A DNA stretch of 64,000 nt from NCBI GenBank assembly GCA_029253585.1, contig JAQWZF010000018.1, positions 248,001-312,000 on the forward strand, given 5' to 3'. This document shows positions 56,725-64,000 of this stretch, piece after piece. Both the position numbers and the translations under genes were made by a program. The notes beneath the pieces were generated by a model. It made no database searches. It was not told the origin of the DNA and saw only the letters and a program-made list of their open reading frames with translations. Position 1 is the first letter of the stretch; the number at the start of each line of letters is the position of its first letter. This stretch comes from Gammaproteobacteria bacterium (GTDB lineage: Bacteria > Pseudomonadota > Gammaproteobacteria > Pseudomonadales > Pseudohongiellaceae).

Positions 56725-57647
56725 CGGATGGCAGCTCGGCCATCGGTCCCCACGAATTGCTTGATACGATTGAGAGCCTCAAAAAATTTCGGCTAATCGA
56801 ACACGAGGAATTCGACGTCTACTGCGCGCCCTTCGAAAGCCTCGGGCCCATCATGGAGCAGATCGCGATCGCGAGAGAGCTGACGTTTCGTTCCGTGGGC
56901 GAGGGTACGGGGCTGTCCAAAGATTCCGATGAATTCGACCCACATTATCTGCATCTATTTCTCTGGGATAAGACGGCTCTTAGGATTGCAGGAGCCTATA
57001 GGGTAGGGCTCGTGGATGAGATAGTTGCAGCTCATGGTGTTAAGGGGTTGTATAGTCGTTCCCTGTATAAATACGATGAAGCCTTTGTCAATCAGTTGGG
57101 TTCGGCGATCGAGATGGGGCGGAGTTTTATTCATCCCGATTATCAGAAGAAGCCTGTATCGCTTAACTTACTATGGCGTGGAATCGGCAGAATCCTTGTA
57201 GAAAAGCCTAGGTATCACACTTTGTTCGGGTCTGTGAGCATTTCGAGGGAGTATAGTGATCTTGCGCGCGCTCTTATCGCCGATACTATGCTGACTAATT
57301 TTAAGGCAAGCGAGTACGATCAACTCGTCAGACCAATAACACCGCATAAGATTATGAACCGCGTCTGGACTAGCGAGATGATAGCCGAATTGTCTAATGT
57401 AAAGATGTTGGGGAAATTAATTGGACGCTGCGATCCAGGGAAGGCTGTTCCCGTTTTGTTGAGGCATTATCTCTCGGTGAACGGTAAACTGGTTTGCTTT
57501 AATATACACCCAAATTTTAATGACTCTCTCGAAGGTCTTATTATCGTCGATGCTCGCAAGACTGATGCGAAGACTCTAAGCCGATTTCTTGGTACCGATG
57601 GATATGAGCACTTCATGAGCTTTCACAAACTACAAGATACTGCCTAA
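56679..57647 (+). CDS. GNAT-type N-acyltransferase (OlsB/GlsB-like)
   Basis: A 322-residue protein of the OlsB/GlsB group, which moves a 3-hydroxyacyl chain from ACP to the amino group of ornithine or glycine, the first step of amino-acid lipid synthesis. Visible are IARELTFRSVGEGTG, the LFLWDKTALRIAGAYRV strand pair, and the hallmark LGSAIEMGRSFIHPDYQ. The C-terminal half has the YLSVNGKLVCFNIHPNFND segment. It starts inside the acyltransferase gene (46-nt overlap), so expression is coupled. The upstream ATP-grasp gene of the same operon is broken. Confidence 0.8.
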   Translation: MREPLRSTDPEYQSVADGSSAIGPHELLDTIESLKKFRLIEHEEFDVYCAPFESLGPIMEQIAIARELTFRSVGEGTGLSKDSDEFDPHYLHLFLWDKTALRIAGAYRVGLVDEIVAAHGVKGLYSRSLYKYDEAFVNQLGSAIEMGRSFIHPDYQKKPVSLNLLWRGIGRILVEKPRYHTLFGSVSISREYSDLARALIADTMLTNFKASEYDQLVRPITPHKIMNRVWTSEMIAELSNVKMLGKLIGRCDPGKAVPVLLRHYLSVNGKLVCFNIHPNFNDSLEGLIIVDARKTDAKTLSRFLGTDGYEHFMSFHKLQDTA

Positions 57648-57679
57648 TGACTTTCTAGGTGCTACTTAGAGACAAATAG

Positions 57680-57925
57680 ATGAACAAAATTATCGCCATC
57701 ATTCAACTCGCCGGATCAGCTGTAGTTTCACTGGCGGCCATTGCTACTTTGGTCAACCTGATCTTCATCTCGACACGGCCAGAGACTATTTCAGTGGTCA
57801 ATACGCTGGTGGGCCAGGGCGTGCTTATCGTCTGCCTGCTGGTATTGGCTCGCATTCTCTTCAGGAAAGGCCTAGCAGGCCTAAAACAGGGGAAGCCTGC
57901 CACAAGCCCCGATGCACAGGCCTAG
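57680..57925 (+). CDS. Small two-helix membrane protein
   Basis: An 81-residue protein with helices at about 4-31 (IAIIQLAGSAVVSLAAIA, then TLVNLIFI) and 39-61 (VNTLVGQGVLIVCLLVLARIL) and a short polar tail (KGLAGLKQGKPATSP). It follows the GNAT gene after 32 nt and may belong to that operon. The family is not recognised; the frame quality and helix pattern suggest a real gene. Confidence 0.55.
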   Translation: MNKIIAIIQLAGSAVVSLAAIATLVNLIFISTRPETISVVNTLVGQGVLIVCLLVLARILFRKGLAGLKQGKPATSPDAQA

Positions 57926-58002
57926 ACAGCCCCTGTGCACAAGCTAGATAAGAGCCTGGCCGTCACCGCAGCCCAGATCATGAGGTGGATTTGTCCATAA
58001 AT

Positions 58003-58032
58003 CTGCAAAGTTTGGGCATAAAGGAGTATAAT
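58003..58032 (+). promoter_or_regulatory. Probable ribF promoter
   Basis: CTGCAA and a perfect TATAAT with an 18-nt spacer, 31 nt before the ribF ATG. It probably drives ribF-ileS-fkpB-ispH. No FMN riboswitch is seen. Confidence 0.5.
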
Positions 58033-58063
58033 TCCGCGCTTTTCCGAGTGGTAGCCTCTGCCA

Positions 58064-59002
58064 ATGATAATCTTCGAAGACACGAATCGCTTCTCTCAGC
58101 TTCAGGAAAGCTGTGTGGCCACCATTGGCAAATTTGATGGTGTGCACTTAGGTCACCAGCTTATTCTGGATCAGCTAAACCAGAAGGCGGAGCAATTCGA
58201 CCTGCCCTCACTGGTCATCCTAGTTGAACCGCACCCCGAAGAATTCTTTGCCAGTGATGCTCGCAGCAGCCCGGCAAGGTTGACGATATTGAAGGAAAAG
58301 CTGGAGTTACTGGAAAGCTTTGGCATCGACTTTGTGTTTCAGCTGAAGTTTGATAAGGCGCTAAGCGAGTTGAGCGCACAAGACTATATAGCGGATATAC
58401 TCGTCAAAGGGCTAGGGGTGAAAAGCTTTATCGTGGGTAATGATTTCAGATTTGGTCATAAGCGTAAGGGCGATTTCTCGCTGCTGCAAGAAGCTGGCGA
58501 GCAGTTTGGTTTTGAAGTAGTCGAAACAGCGGCCTACGAGCGTAATGGCCATCGAATTAGTAGTACTTTTATCCGTGAACAGTTGGCAAATGCAGATTTC
58601 ACTCTCGTAGAGCAGTTGTTGGGTAGGCCGTATTCGATTAAGGGTGAGGTAGTGCAAGGGGCGCAGTTAGGGGCCGATCTGGGTTTCCCAACCTGCAATA
58701 TCAATCCGCAGCGTCTGCGTATCCCCCTGCATGGTGTCTATGCCTGTGAGGTGCGCCTGGTGGATCGCTATCGACCGGCAGCGGTGAACATCGGCTACCG
58801 ACCTACGGTAACCGAATCGGGCGAGGCGCTGTTGGAGGCTCATATTTTGGACTTTAATGAGGATCTCTACGGCAAGACGATCGAAGTTATCTTTAGACAG
58901 AAAATCCGCGAGGAACTTAAGTTCTCTGGTCTCGATGAGCTAAAAAGTCAGATAAGTGCCGATGTGGAGCAGGTAAGAGAAATTTTTGGTGTTACTAACT
59001 AA
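58064..59002 (+). CDS. ribF: Bifunctional riboflavin kinase / FAD synthetase
   Basis: A 312-residue enzyme that phosphorylates riboflavin to FMN and adenylates FMN to FAD. The N-terminal nucleotidyltransferase domain has the GKFDGVHLGHQ motif and the VGNDFRFG segment, plus the SSTFIREQL switch. The C-terminal kinase domain (about 185-305) has GRPYSIKGEV, LGFPTCNI and a GYRPT segment. Its length fits the family. ileS follows after 61 nt, the usual order. Confidence 0.96.
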   Translation: MIIFEDTNRFSQLQESCVATIGKFDGVHLGHQLILDQLNQKAEQFDLPSLVILVEPHPEEFFASDARSSPARLTILKEKLELLESFGIDFVFQLKFDKALSELSAQDYIADILVKGLGVKSFIVGNDFRFGHKRKGDFSLLQEAGEQFGFEVVETAAYERNGHRISSTFIREQLANADFTLVEQLLGRPYSIKGEVVQGAQLGADLGFPTCNINPQRLRIPLHGVYACEVRLVDRYRPAAVNIGYRPTVTESGEALLEAHILDFNEDLYGKTIEVIFRQKIREELKFSGLDELKSQISADVEQVREIFGVTN

Positions 59003-59063
59003 GAATATTTAGCTAATAACAGATACATAACAGAAGCCACTAAGACAACGTATAGATCTAGCT

Positions 59064-61886
59064 ATGAGCGATTATAAAGATACATTAAACCTACCGCATA
59101 CCGAATTTCCGATGAAGGCCAATCTGGCGCAGCGGGAACCGGATATTTTGCAGCAATGGCAGAAGCTCGATCTCTACAAGCGTATAGCCCAAAAGAATAG
59201 CGGTAAGCCAAAATTCATCTTGCACGATGGCCCTCCTTACGCGAATGGAGAGCTGCACCTAGGTCATGCGATCAACAAGTCGCTGAAAGACTTCGTCGTC
59301 AAGGCGAAATCTCTGAATGGCTTTGACGCGCCTTATATTCCGGGATGGGACTGTCATGGCTTGCCTATCGAGCACAATGTAGAGAAGAAGAAGGGAAAAG
59401 CCGGCCAGAAAATCTCCCAAGCCGAGTTTCGTAAAGCCTGTCGGGAATATGCGGCGAAACAGGTCGACATCCAGCGTAACGGCTTTATTCGCTTAGGTGT
59501 ATTGGGCGATTGGGAAAACCCGTATCTGACGATGGCCTTCGAGACAGAGGCCGATATCGTGCGTTCATTGGGTAAAATTGTTAAAAATGGCCATCTGGTA
59601 AAAGGCTATAAGCCGGTCTACTGGAGTGTGGTTGGCGCTTCGGCCCTGGCAGAGGCTGAAGTCGAATATCAGGATAAGGATTCCTTCGCGATAGATGTGC
59701 GTTTCGCACCTCAGGATAGAGATACGTTTCTAGGCCTGTTTTCTGCCACGGCCGCTGCCGATGAGCCTGTCTCTGTCGTTATATGGACAACTACGCCCTG
59801 GACACTGCCCTCGAATCAGGCGGTCTGTCTGCACGGGGAATTGAGCTATGCCCTGGTGCGCTGTGAGCTGGATCAAGGGTCTGAGCTAATTGTGGTGGCA
59901 ACGGACATGGTCGAGAGAATCATGAGTCGCTACAACTGCGAATCTTTTGAGATTGTCGCCGAGGCGGCAGGCTCGCAACTGGAAAACCAGATTCTGCTGC
60001 ACCCCTTCGTAGACAGGCAGGTGCCACTGATATTAGGTGAACATGTCACTACCGAAGCAGGTACGGGCGCCGTCCATACTGCCCCCGATCACGGTGTAGA
60101 TGATTTCAATGTTGGCGCAGCCTATGGCATAGGCACCCTAAATCTCGTTGACGAGAACGGTGTCTTTACTTCAGTTGCGGGCGATTTCGCCGGCGGGCAT
60201 GTCTATAAGGTTGATGAAGACATAATCGCCAAACTGCGCGAGGTAAAGGCGCTGGTTGCACTGGATAAGATAAATCACAGCTATGCACATTGCTGGCGTA
60301 CGAAGACACCACTCATCTACCGTGCCACTCCACAGTGGTTTATCAGCATGAGCGAGAATGATCTGCTTGGTAAGTCGTTAGCCGCTGTGATTGGAGTTAA
60401 GTGGATTCCAGATTGGGGCAAGGCGCGTATCGAACTCATGTTGAAGGGCAGCCCAGACTGGTGCATCTCACGACAACGTACCTGGGGCGTGCCGATTACT
60501 CTGTTTGTTAACAAGGAAACGCAGGCTCTGCATCCACGTACCGGTGAGTTGATAGAGCAGGTCGCTCAGCTAATAGAGAAAAGGGGTATCGAGGCCTGGT
60601 TCGAATTGGAAGCCGAAGAATTACTTGGCGAAGATGCGGCCAACTATGAAAAAGTCACAGACACCCTCGATGTCTGGTTCGATTCGGGTGTGAGTCACTA
60701 CTCGGTCATCGGTAAGCGCGATGAGCTAAGCTATCCTGCCGATCTCTATCTGGAAGGCTCCGATCAGCATCGCGGCTGGTTTCAATCGTCATTAAAAACG
60801 GCGGTGGCGATGAATGGGTCGGCTCCGTATAAGGAAGTGTTGACCCACGGCTTCTTCGTCGACGCCGATGGTAAGAAGATGTCCAAGTCGCTGGGTAATA
60901 CGGTGGCACCAGATCTAATCTTCAAGCAATACGGGGCCGATATTCTGCGCCTGTGGGTTGCTGCCACAGACTACCGCGGTGAGATGACCGTGTCAGATGA
61001 GATCTTTAAGCGCGTCGCCGATTCCTATCGCCGAATTCGGAATACCGCACGTTTTATGCTGTCAAATCTGAATGGCTTCGATCCGGAGAAGGATCAGAGT
61101 AAACCTGAAGAAATGATAGCGGTAGACTACTGGATAACTCGTCAGTGTCAGCAAATGCAGAAAGAAGTTATCGAGCACTATGACAACTACAATTTTCTAA
61201 ATGTGTACCAGAAAATCCATAACTTCTGCGTGGTCGAGTTGGGCGGTTTCTATCTCGATGTTATCAAAGATCGGCAGTATACGACTCAGGCCGACAGTGT
61301 TGCCCGTCGCTCGGCACAAACCGCGCTGTACAATATTCTTGAAATGTTTAGTCGCTTGATAGCGCCCATACTTAGCTTTACCGCCGATGAGATCTGGCAG
61401 AATATCCCGGGCTCCAGAGAAGAGTCAGTGTTTCTTTCCAATTTTTCAGACTCAGTTTCAGACTTCGCTGAGCTCGACGCGTTCCCTGATGTTTTCTGGC
61501 AACAAATCTTGTTAGTGAAAACAGCGGTAAATAAAGAGCTGGAAGCGAAACGGGCCGCCAAAGAAGTCGGTGCGAGCCTGAGCGCCGAAGTTGATATCTA
61601 TTGTGACGATGATCTTGCCAAGCAGTTGAGCTCCCTGGAATCGGAACTTAGATTTGCATTGATCGTAAGCAGTGCGAAGGTGCATGCCTTGGCTGATGCG
61701 CCCTCTACGGCGAGTCCTACAGACCTGGACAATGTAAAACTAGAGGTTAGTGCTTCCAGCTTTGAGAAGTGTGAGCGCTGCTGGCATCACACAGAGGATA
61801 TCGGTCAGAGTGCCGCTCATCCCAAACTGTGTCAGCGCTGCGTCGTGAACGTCGACGGACAAGGTGAGCCTCGTGACTTTGTGTAG
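59064..61886 (+). CDS. ileS: Isoleucyl-tRNA synthetase
   Basis: A 940-residue class I aminoacyl-tRNA synthetase. HLGH (65-68) and KMSKS (605-609) mark the catalytic site, the editing domain (about 190-400) contains the [10 protein letters not shown] and [12 protein letters not shown] segments, and the C-terminal zinc ribbon has Cys903, Cys906, Cys923 and Cys926 (CERC and CQRC). This is the bacterial-type (group I) enzyme, thus sensitive by family to mupirocin, though that is not shown here. In most relatives lspA follows; here fkpB is next. Confidence 0.97.
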   Translation: MSDYKDTLNLPHTEFPMKANLAQREPDILQQWQKLDLYKRIAQKNSGKPKFILHDGPPYANGELHLGHAINKSLKDFVVKAKSLNGFDAPYIPGWDCHGLPIEHNVEKKKGKAGQKISQAEFRKACREYAAKQVDIQRNGFIRLGVLGDWENPYLTMAFETEADIVRSLGKIVKNGHLVKGYKPVYWSVVGASALAEAEVEYQDKDSFAIDVRFAPQDRDTFLGLFSATAAADEPVSVVIWTTTPWTLPSNQAVCLHGELSYALVRCELDQGSELIVVATDMVERIMSRYNCESFEIVAEAAGSQLENQILLHPFVDRQVPLILGEHVTTEAGTGAVHTAPDHGVDDFNVGAAYGIGTLNLVDENGVFTSVAGDFAGGHVYKVDEDIIAKLREVKALVALDKINHSYAHCWRTKTPLIYRATPQWFISMSENDLLGKSLAAVIGVKWIPDWGKARIELMLKGSPDWCISRQRTWGVPITLFVNKETQALHPRTGELIEQVAQLIEKRGIEAWFELEAEELLGEDAANYEKVTDTLDVWFDSGVSHYSVIGKRDELSYPADLYLEGSDQHRGWFQSSLKTAVAMNGSAPYKEVLTHGFFVDADGKKMSKSLGNTVAPDLIFKQYGADILRLWVAATDYRGEMTVSDEIFKRVADSYRRIRNTARFMLSNLNGFDPEKDQSKPEEMIAVDYWITRQCQQMQKEVIEHYDNYNFLNVYQKIHNFCVVELGGFYLDVIKDRQYTTQADSVARRSAQTALYNILEMFSRLIAPILSFTADEIWQNIPGSREESVFLSNFSDSVSDFAELDAFPDVFWQQILLVKTAVNKELEAKRAAKEVGASLSAEVDIYCDDDLAKQLSSLESELRFALIVSSAKVHALADAPSTASPTDLDNVKLEVSASSFEKCERCWHHTEDIGQSAAHPKLCQRCVVNVDGQGEPRDFV

Positions 61887-61935
61887 AACGAGAGTCTGGT
61901 AAGGGCTTGGCAGACTACTCTCTTCGGATCTAGCT

Positions 61936-62427
61936 ATGACTCGCGAATCAAAGCAAAAAATACAGGCTGGCTCTCTCGTCAGTCTCCACTTCTCCCTTAC
62001 TCTCAGTAGCGGGGAGTTAGTCGACGGTAATTTCAACAAAAAAGCGGCGAGCTTTCGTTTGGGCGATGGCAGTATGTTGCCTGGCTTCGAGGAGAAAATA
62101 CTGGGCTCTAGCGCGGGTGATGAGATTGAGGCCAAGCTGGCTCCTGAGCAGGCTTTCGGAGAAATCAATCCGGCTAACGTACACCGATTCCCCATTGCCA
62201 AATTCCAGAATTTACTGGAAGATGATTTGATTCCTACTGAGGTTGGCTCCGTGGTCTCTTTTAAAGATGCCGGCGGCAACGATCTGCCAGGAGTGATCGC
62301 TGATATTACAGAGTCGACGGTAGTTGTGGACTTCAATCATCCTCTGGCAGGAAAGGATATCGTCTTTACTGCGCGAATAATTTCGGTAATCGATGCAGAT
62401 GTCGAAGCCGTAGAAATTAGAGTCTAG
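61936..62427 (+). CDS. fkpB: FKBP-type peptidyl-prolyl isomerase (FkpB/SlpA)
   Basis: A 163-residue SlyD-like FKBP with an IF (insert) domain. It begins with VSLHFSLTLSSGELVDG, has the PGFEEKILGSSAGDEIEA segment and the insert (about 75-125, APEQAFGEINPANVH), and ends with DFNHPLAGKDIVFTARIISV. It is the small cytoplasmic member that lies between lspA and ispH in many gammaproteobacteria. Here it follows ileS directly with a 49-nt gap. Confidence 0.93.
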   Translation: MTRESKQKIQAGSLVSLHFSLTLSSGELVDGNFNKKAASFRLGDGSMLPGFEEKILGSSAGDEIEAKLAPEQAFGEINPANVHRFPIAKFQNLLEDDLIPTEVGSVVSFKDAGGNDLPGVIADITESTVVVDFNHPLAGKDIVFTARIISVIDADVEAVEIRV

Positions 62428-62449
62428 GTAATTCTAGCTTGAGGTCATT

Positions 62450-63436
62450 GTGAATATTCAGGTTTCTAAAGATTCCGCAACAACATCTATCCATTTGGCA
62501 AATCCGCGCGGCTTCTGTGCGGGAGTAGATCGAGCGATAGACATTGTGAATCGAGCGTTGGATATATTTGGTGCTCCCATTTATGTGCGTCATGAGGTGG
62601 TACACAATAAGTTTGTTGTCGATACTTTGCGTAAGCGTGGGGCCATTTTTGTCGATGAACTAGAAGATATACCTAATACGGATGAACGAGGGCGTTCGTC
62701 GATTGTTATCTTTAGTGCGCATGGTGTGTCACTAGCCGTAAAAGACGAGGCGCGTAATAAGGGTTTTAAAGTATTCGATGCAACCTGCCCTCTAGTTACC
62801 AAGGTGCATTTAGAGGTTACCAAATTTAGTCAGGACGGCAGGGAGTGTGTGTTGATTGGGCATCAGTTTCATCCCGAAGTTGAAGGTACCATGGGTCAAT
62901 ACGACAAATCTGCCGGGGGGCAGATCTATCTGGTTGAGTCGGTAGATGATGCGAATAAGCTGCAGGTGAATAACCCGGAGAATCTGAGTTATGTCACTCA
63001 GACTACGCTATCTATGGATGATACATCCAAAGTCATTGATGCGCTCCGTGAAAGGTTTCCCTCGATTAGGGGGCCGCGCAAGAAAGATATATGTTACGCC
63101 ACGCAGAATCGCCAGGATGCGGTAAAACAACTTGCTCTGGAGTGCGAGCTGCTATTGGTGGTGGGTTCTCCAAACAGTTCAAATTCGAATCGGCTGAAAG
63201 AGTTGGCAAAAAGATTGGGCTGCGAATCCTATCTGATCGATAGTGTGGCTGACATCGACCCGGAATGGTTCGATGGCAAATTTAAATTTGGTATTACAGC
63301 TGGCGCGTCAGCCCCTGAGGTTTTGGTGCGGCAAGTGGTAGATCGATTGCGCGAAATCTGTCATCAAGAGCCAGAAGAGTTAGCGGGTGTTGAGGAGAAT
63401 ATCGTCTTCAGCATGCCTCGTGAGCTGCGTAGTTAA
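62450..63436 (+). CDS. ispH: 4-hydroxy-3-methylbut-2-enyl diphosphate reductase (IspH)
   Basis: The last enzyme of the MEP isoprenoid pathway, converting HMBPP to IPP and DMAPP with an iron-sulfur cluster. The 328-residue protein has all three cluster cysteines: Cys23 (GFCAGVDR), Cys113 (ATCPLVTK) and Cys215 (CYATQNRQ), the proton-donor Glu in [19 protein letters not shown] and the [10 protein letters not shown] diphosphate motif. The GTG at 62450 with GAGG ahead is the start. It converges on valS. Confidence 0.97.
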   Translation: MNIQVSKDSATTSIHLANPRGFCAGVDRAIDIVNRALDIFGAPIYVRHEVVHNKFVVDTLRKRGAIFVDELEDIPNTDERGRSSIVIFSAHGVSLAVKDEARNKGFKVFDATCPLVTKVHLEVTKFSQDGRECVLIGHQFHPEVEGTMGQYDKSAGGQIYLVESVDDANKLQVNNPENLSYVTQTTLSMDDTSKVIDALRERFPSIRGPRKKDICYATQNRQDAVKQLALECELLLVVGSPNSSNSNRLKELAKRLGCESYLIDSVADIDPEWFDGKFKFGITAGASAPEVLVRQVVDRLREICHQEPEELAGVEENIVFSMPRELRS

Positions 63437-63473
63437 AGTTAAAGCCGCTGGCGCGAATTCCCCCCAGTCCCGA

Positions 63474-64000
63474 CTACATAGCCAATAACTGTTCCAGCTT
63501 TTCCTGCAAGGCGTTCAATGCGGTGGACATCTGCTCCGCCTTACTGCGTTCTTTTTCTACGACCGCGTCTGGCGCATTGTCCATAAACCTCTTGTTATTC
63601 AATTTCGCAGAAGCAGCCTTCATACCGGATTCCAGCTTCGCAATTTCTTTCTCTAATCGTGCACGTTCCGCATCGACATCGATTAGACCGGCCATCGGAA
63701 CCAGAATTTCGATATCGCCATGCAATTGAGTAGCCGCGGCAGGAAGTTCCTGGCCATCATCGAGCCACCGAATAGATTCTAGCTTCGCCAGCTTCTCCAG
63801 ATAGTGGTGATACTGTTTAAGTCTCGCTCTGTCGCTCTCATCTCCCTTGTTTAGATATACAGGGATAGCCTTCGCTGGTGAGATGTCCATCTCGCCGCGA
63901 ATGTTTCGAATAGCGATGATAATGCCTTTGATCCATTCGATGCTCTGCTCGGCGTTTAGGTCTACGTTACCCGCATCGGGTTGTGGATAGGGCTGCAACA
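63474..64000 (-). CDS. valS: Valyl-tRNA synthetase, C-terminal end (cut by window edge)
   Basis: The last 175 or so residues of ValS run in from the right edge. The PYPQPD segment belongs to the anticodon-binding domain, IRNIRGEMDISPAK follows, and the end is the typical C-terminal coiled coil (DVDAERARLEKEIAKLESGM, RFMDNAPDAVVEKERSKAEQ) that binds tRNA. The N-terminal catalytic part is outside the window, so nothing can be said of the start. Confidence 0.93.
   Translation of the reverse strand, partial: LQPYPQPDAGNVDLNAEQSIEWIKGIIIAIRNIRGEMDISPAKAIPVYLNKGDESDRARLKQYHHYLEKLAKLESIRWLDDGQELPAAATQLHGDIEILVPMAGLIDVDAERARLEKEIAKLESGMKAASAKLNNKRFMDNAPDAVVEKERSKAEQMSTALNALQEKLEQLLAM

Noticed and set aside
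57926..58063. FMN riboswitch before ribF
   Set aside because: The 138-nt gap holds no RFN-type conserved stems, only a normal promoter.

Overview
The window looks like about 64 kb of chromosome from a gammaproteobacterium, probably a marine or aquatic free-living one. The evidence is the gene content and order: prfC, tgt, yajC-secD-secF, then much later ribF, ileS, fkpB, ispH and valS, all with gammaproteobacterial-type sequences. The genus cannot be fixed from sequence alone. There are no rRNA or tRNA genes, no CRISPR array, no insertion sequence and no prophage.

Left part (1-13.3 kb): the start of an acyl-CoA dehydrogenase gene (minus strand, cut by the window edge), release factor 3 (prfC), tRNA-guanine transglycosylase (tgt), the Sec accessory genes yajC-secD-secF, a long MltD-type lytic transglycosylase with LysM modules, a QTMAN-like glycosyltransferase (minus) that may act on the queuosine tRNA made through Tgt, a glutathione transferase, a short-chain dehydrogenase and a NUDIX hydrolase.

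Central part (13.5-29.3 kb): a 15-kb co-directional cluster, which is the most interesting region. In order it encodes a very large DUF4175 membrane protein, a VWA membrane protein with a GATase-like region, a secreted caspase-fold (C13-like) protein that seems to lack its catalytic cysteine, a secreted TPR protein with a gluzincin HExxH site, a secreted DUF4159 protein, a MoxR AAA+ ATPase, a DUF58 VWA protein and a BatA-type VWA membrane protein. A small exported TPR-like protein follows. MoxR, DUF58 and BatA are known companions. The exported protease-like pair and the DUF4175/DUF4159 proteins make it look like an envelope surveillance or assembly machine of unknown target.

29.8-48.1 kb: a CNNM/CBS membrane protein; an RND efflux pump with its periplasmic adaptor (minus), facing a short-chain dehydrogenase across a region holding a perfect 17-bp palindrome; a RegB/RegA-type redox two-component pair; a methyltransferase-like/GNAT two-domain protein; an AMP-forming acyl-CoA synthetase; an exported seven-repeat NGGI protein; a metallo-beta-lactamase-fold hydrolase; a beta-lactamase-fold esterase; a hotdog thioesterase; and glnK-amtB. 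Three convergent gene pairs here are separated by clear bidirectional terminators.

48.1-55.9 kb: a decaying patch. It holds an MFS transporter gene with two frameshifts, a DUF4252 lipoprotein gene with one frameshift, and an ATP-grasp gene with two in-frame TAG codons plus an out-of-frame internal deletion. Among them lie intact genes for a BASS-type transporter and a molybdopterin oxidoreductase. A possible unannotated small RNA lies between glnK and the MFS pseudogene.

55.9-64 kb: two overlapping acyltransferase genes resembling the amino-acid-lipid (OlsA/OlsB, GlsA/GlsB) enzymes, a small membrane protein, then the housekeeping run ribF, ileS, fkpB, ispH, with the lspA gene that usually sits between ileS and fkpB missing. 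The 3' end of valS runs in from the right edge on the minus strand.
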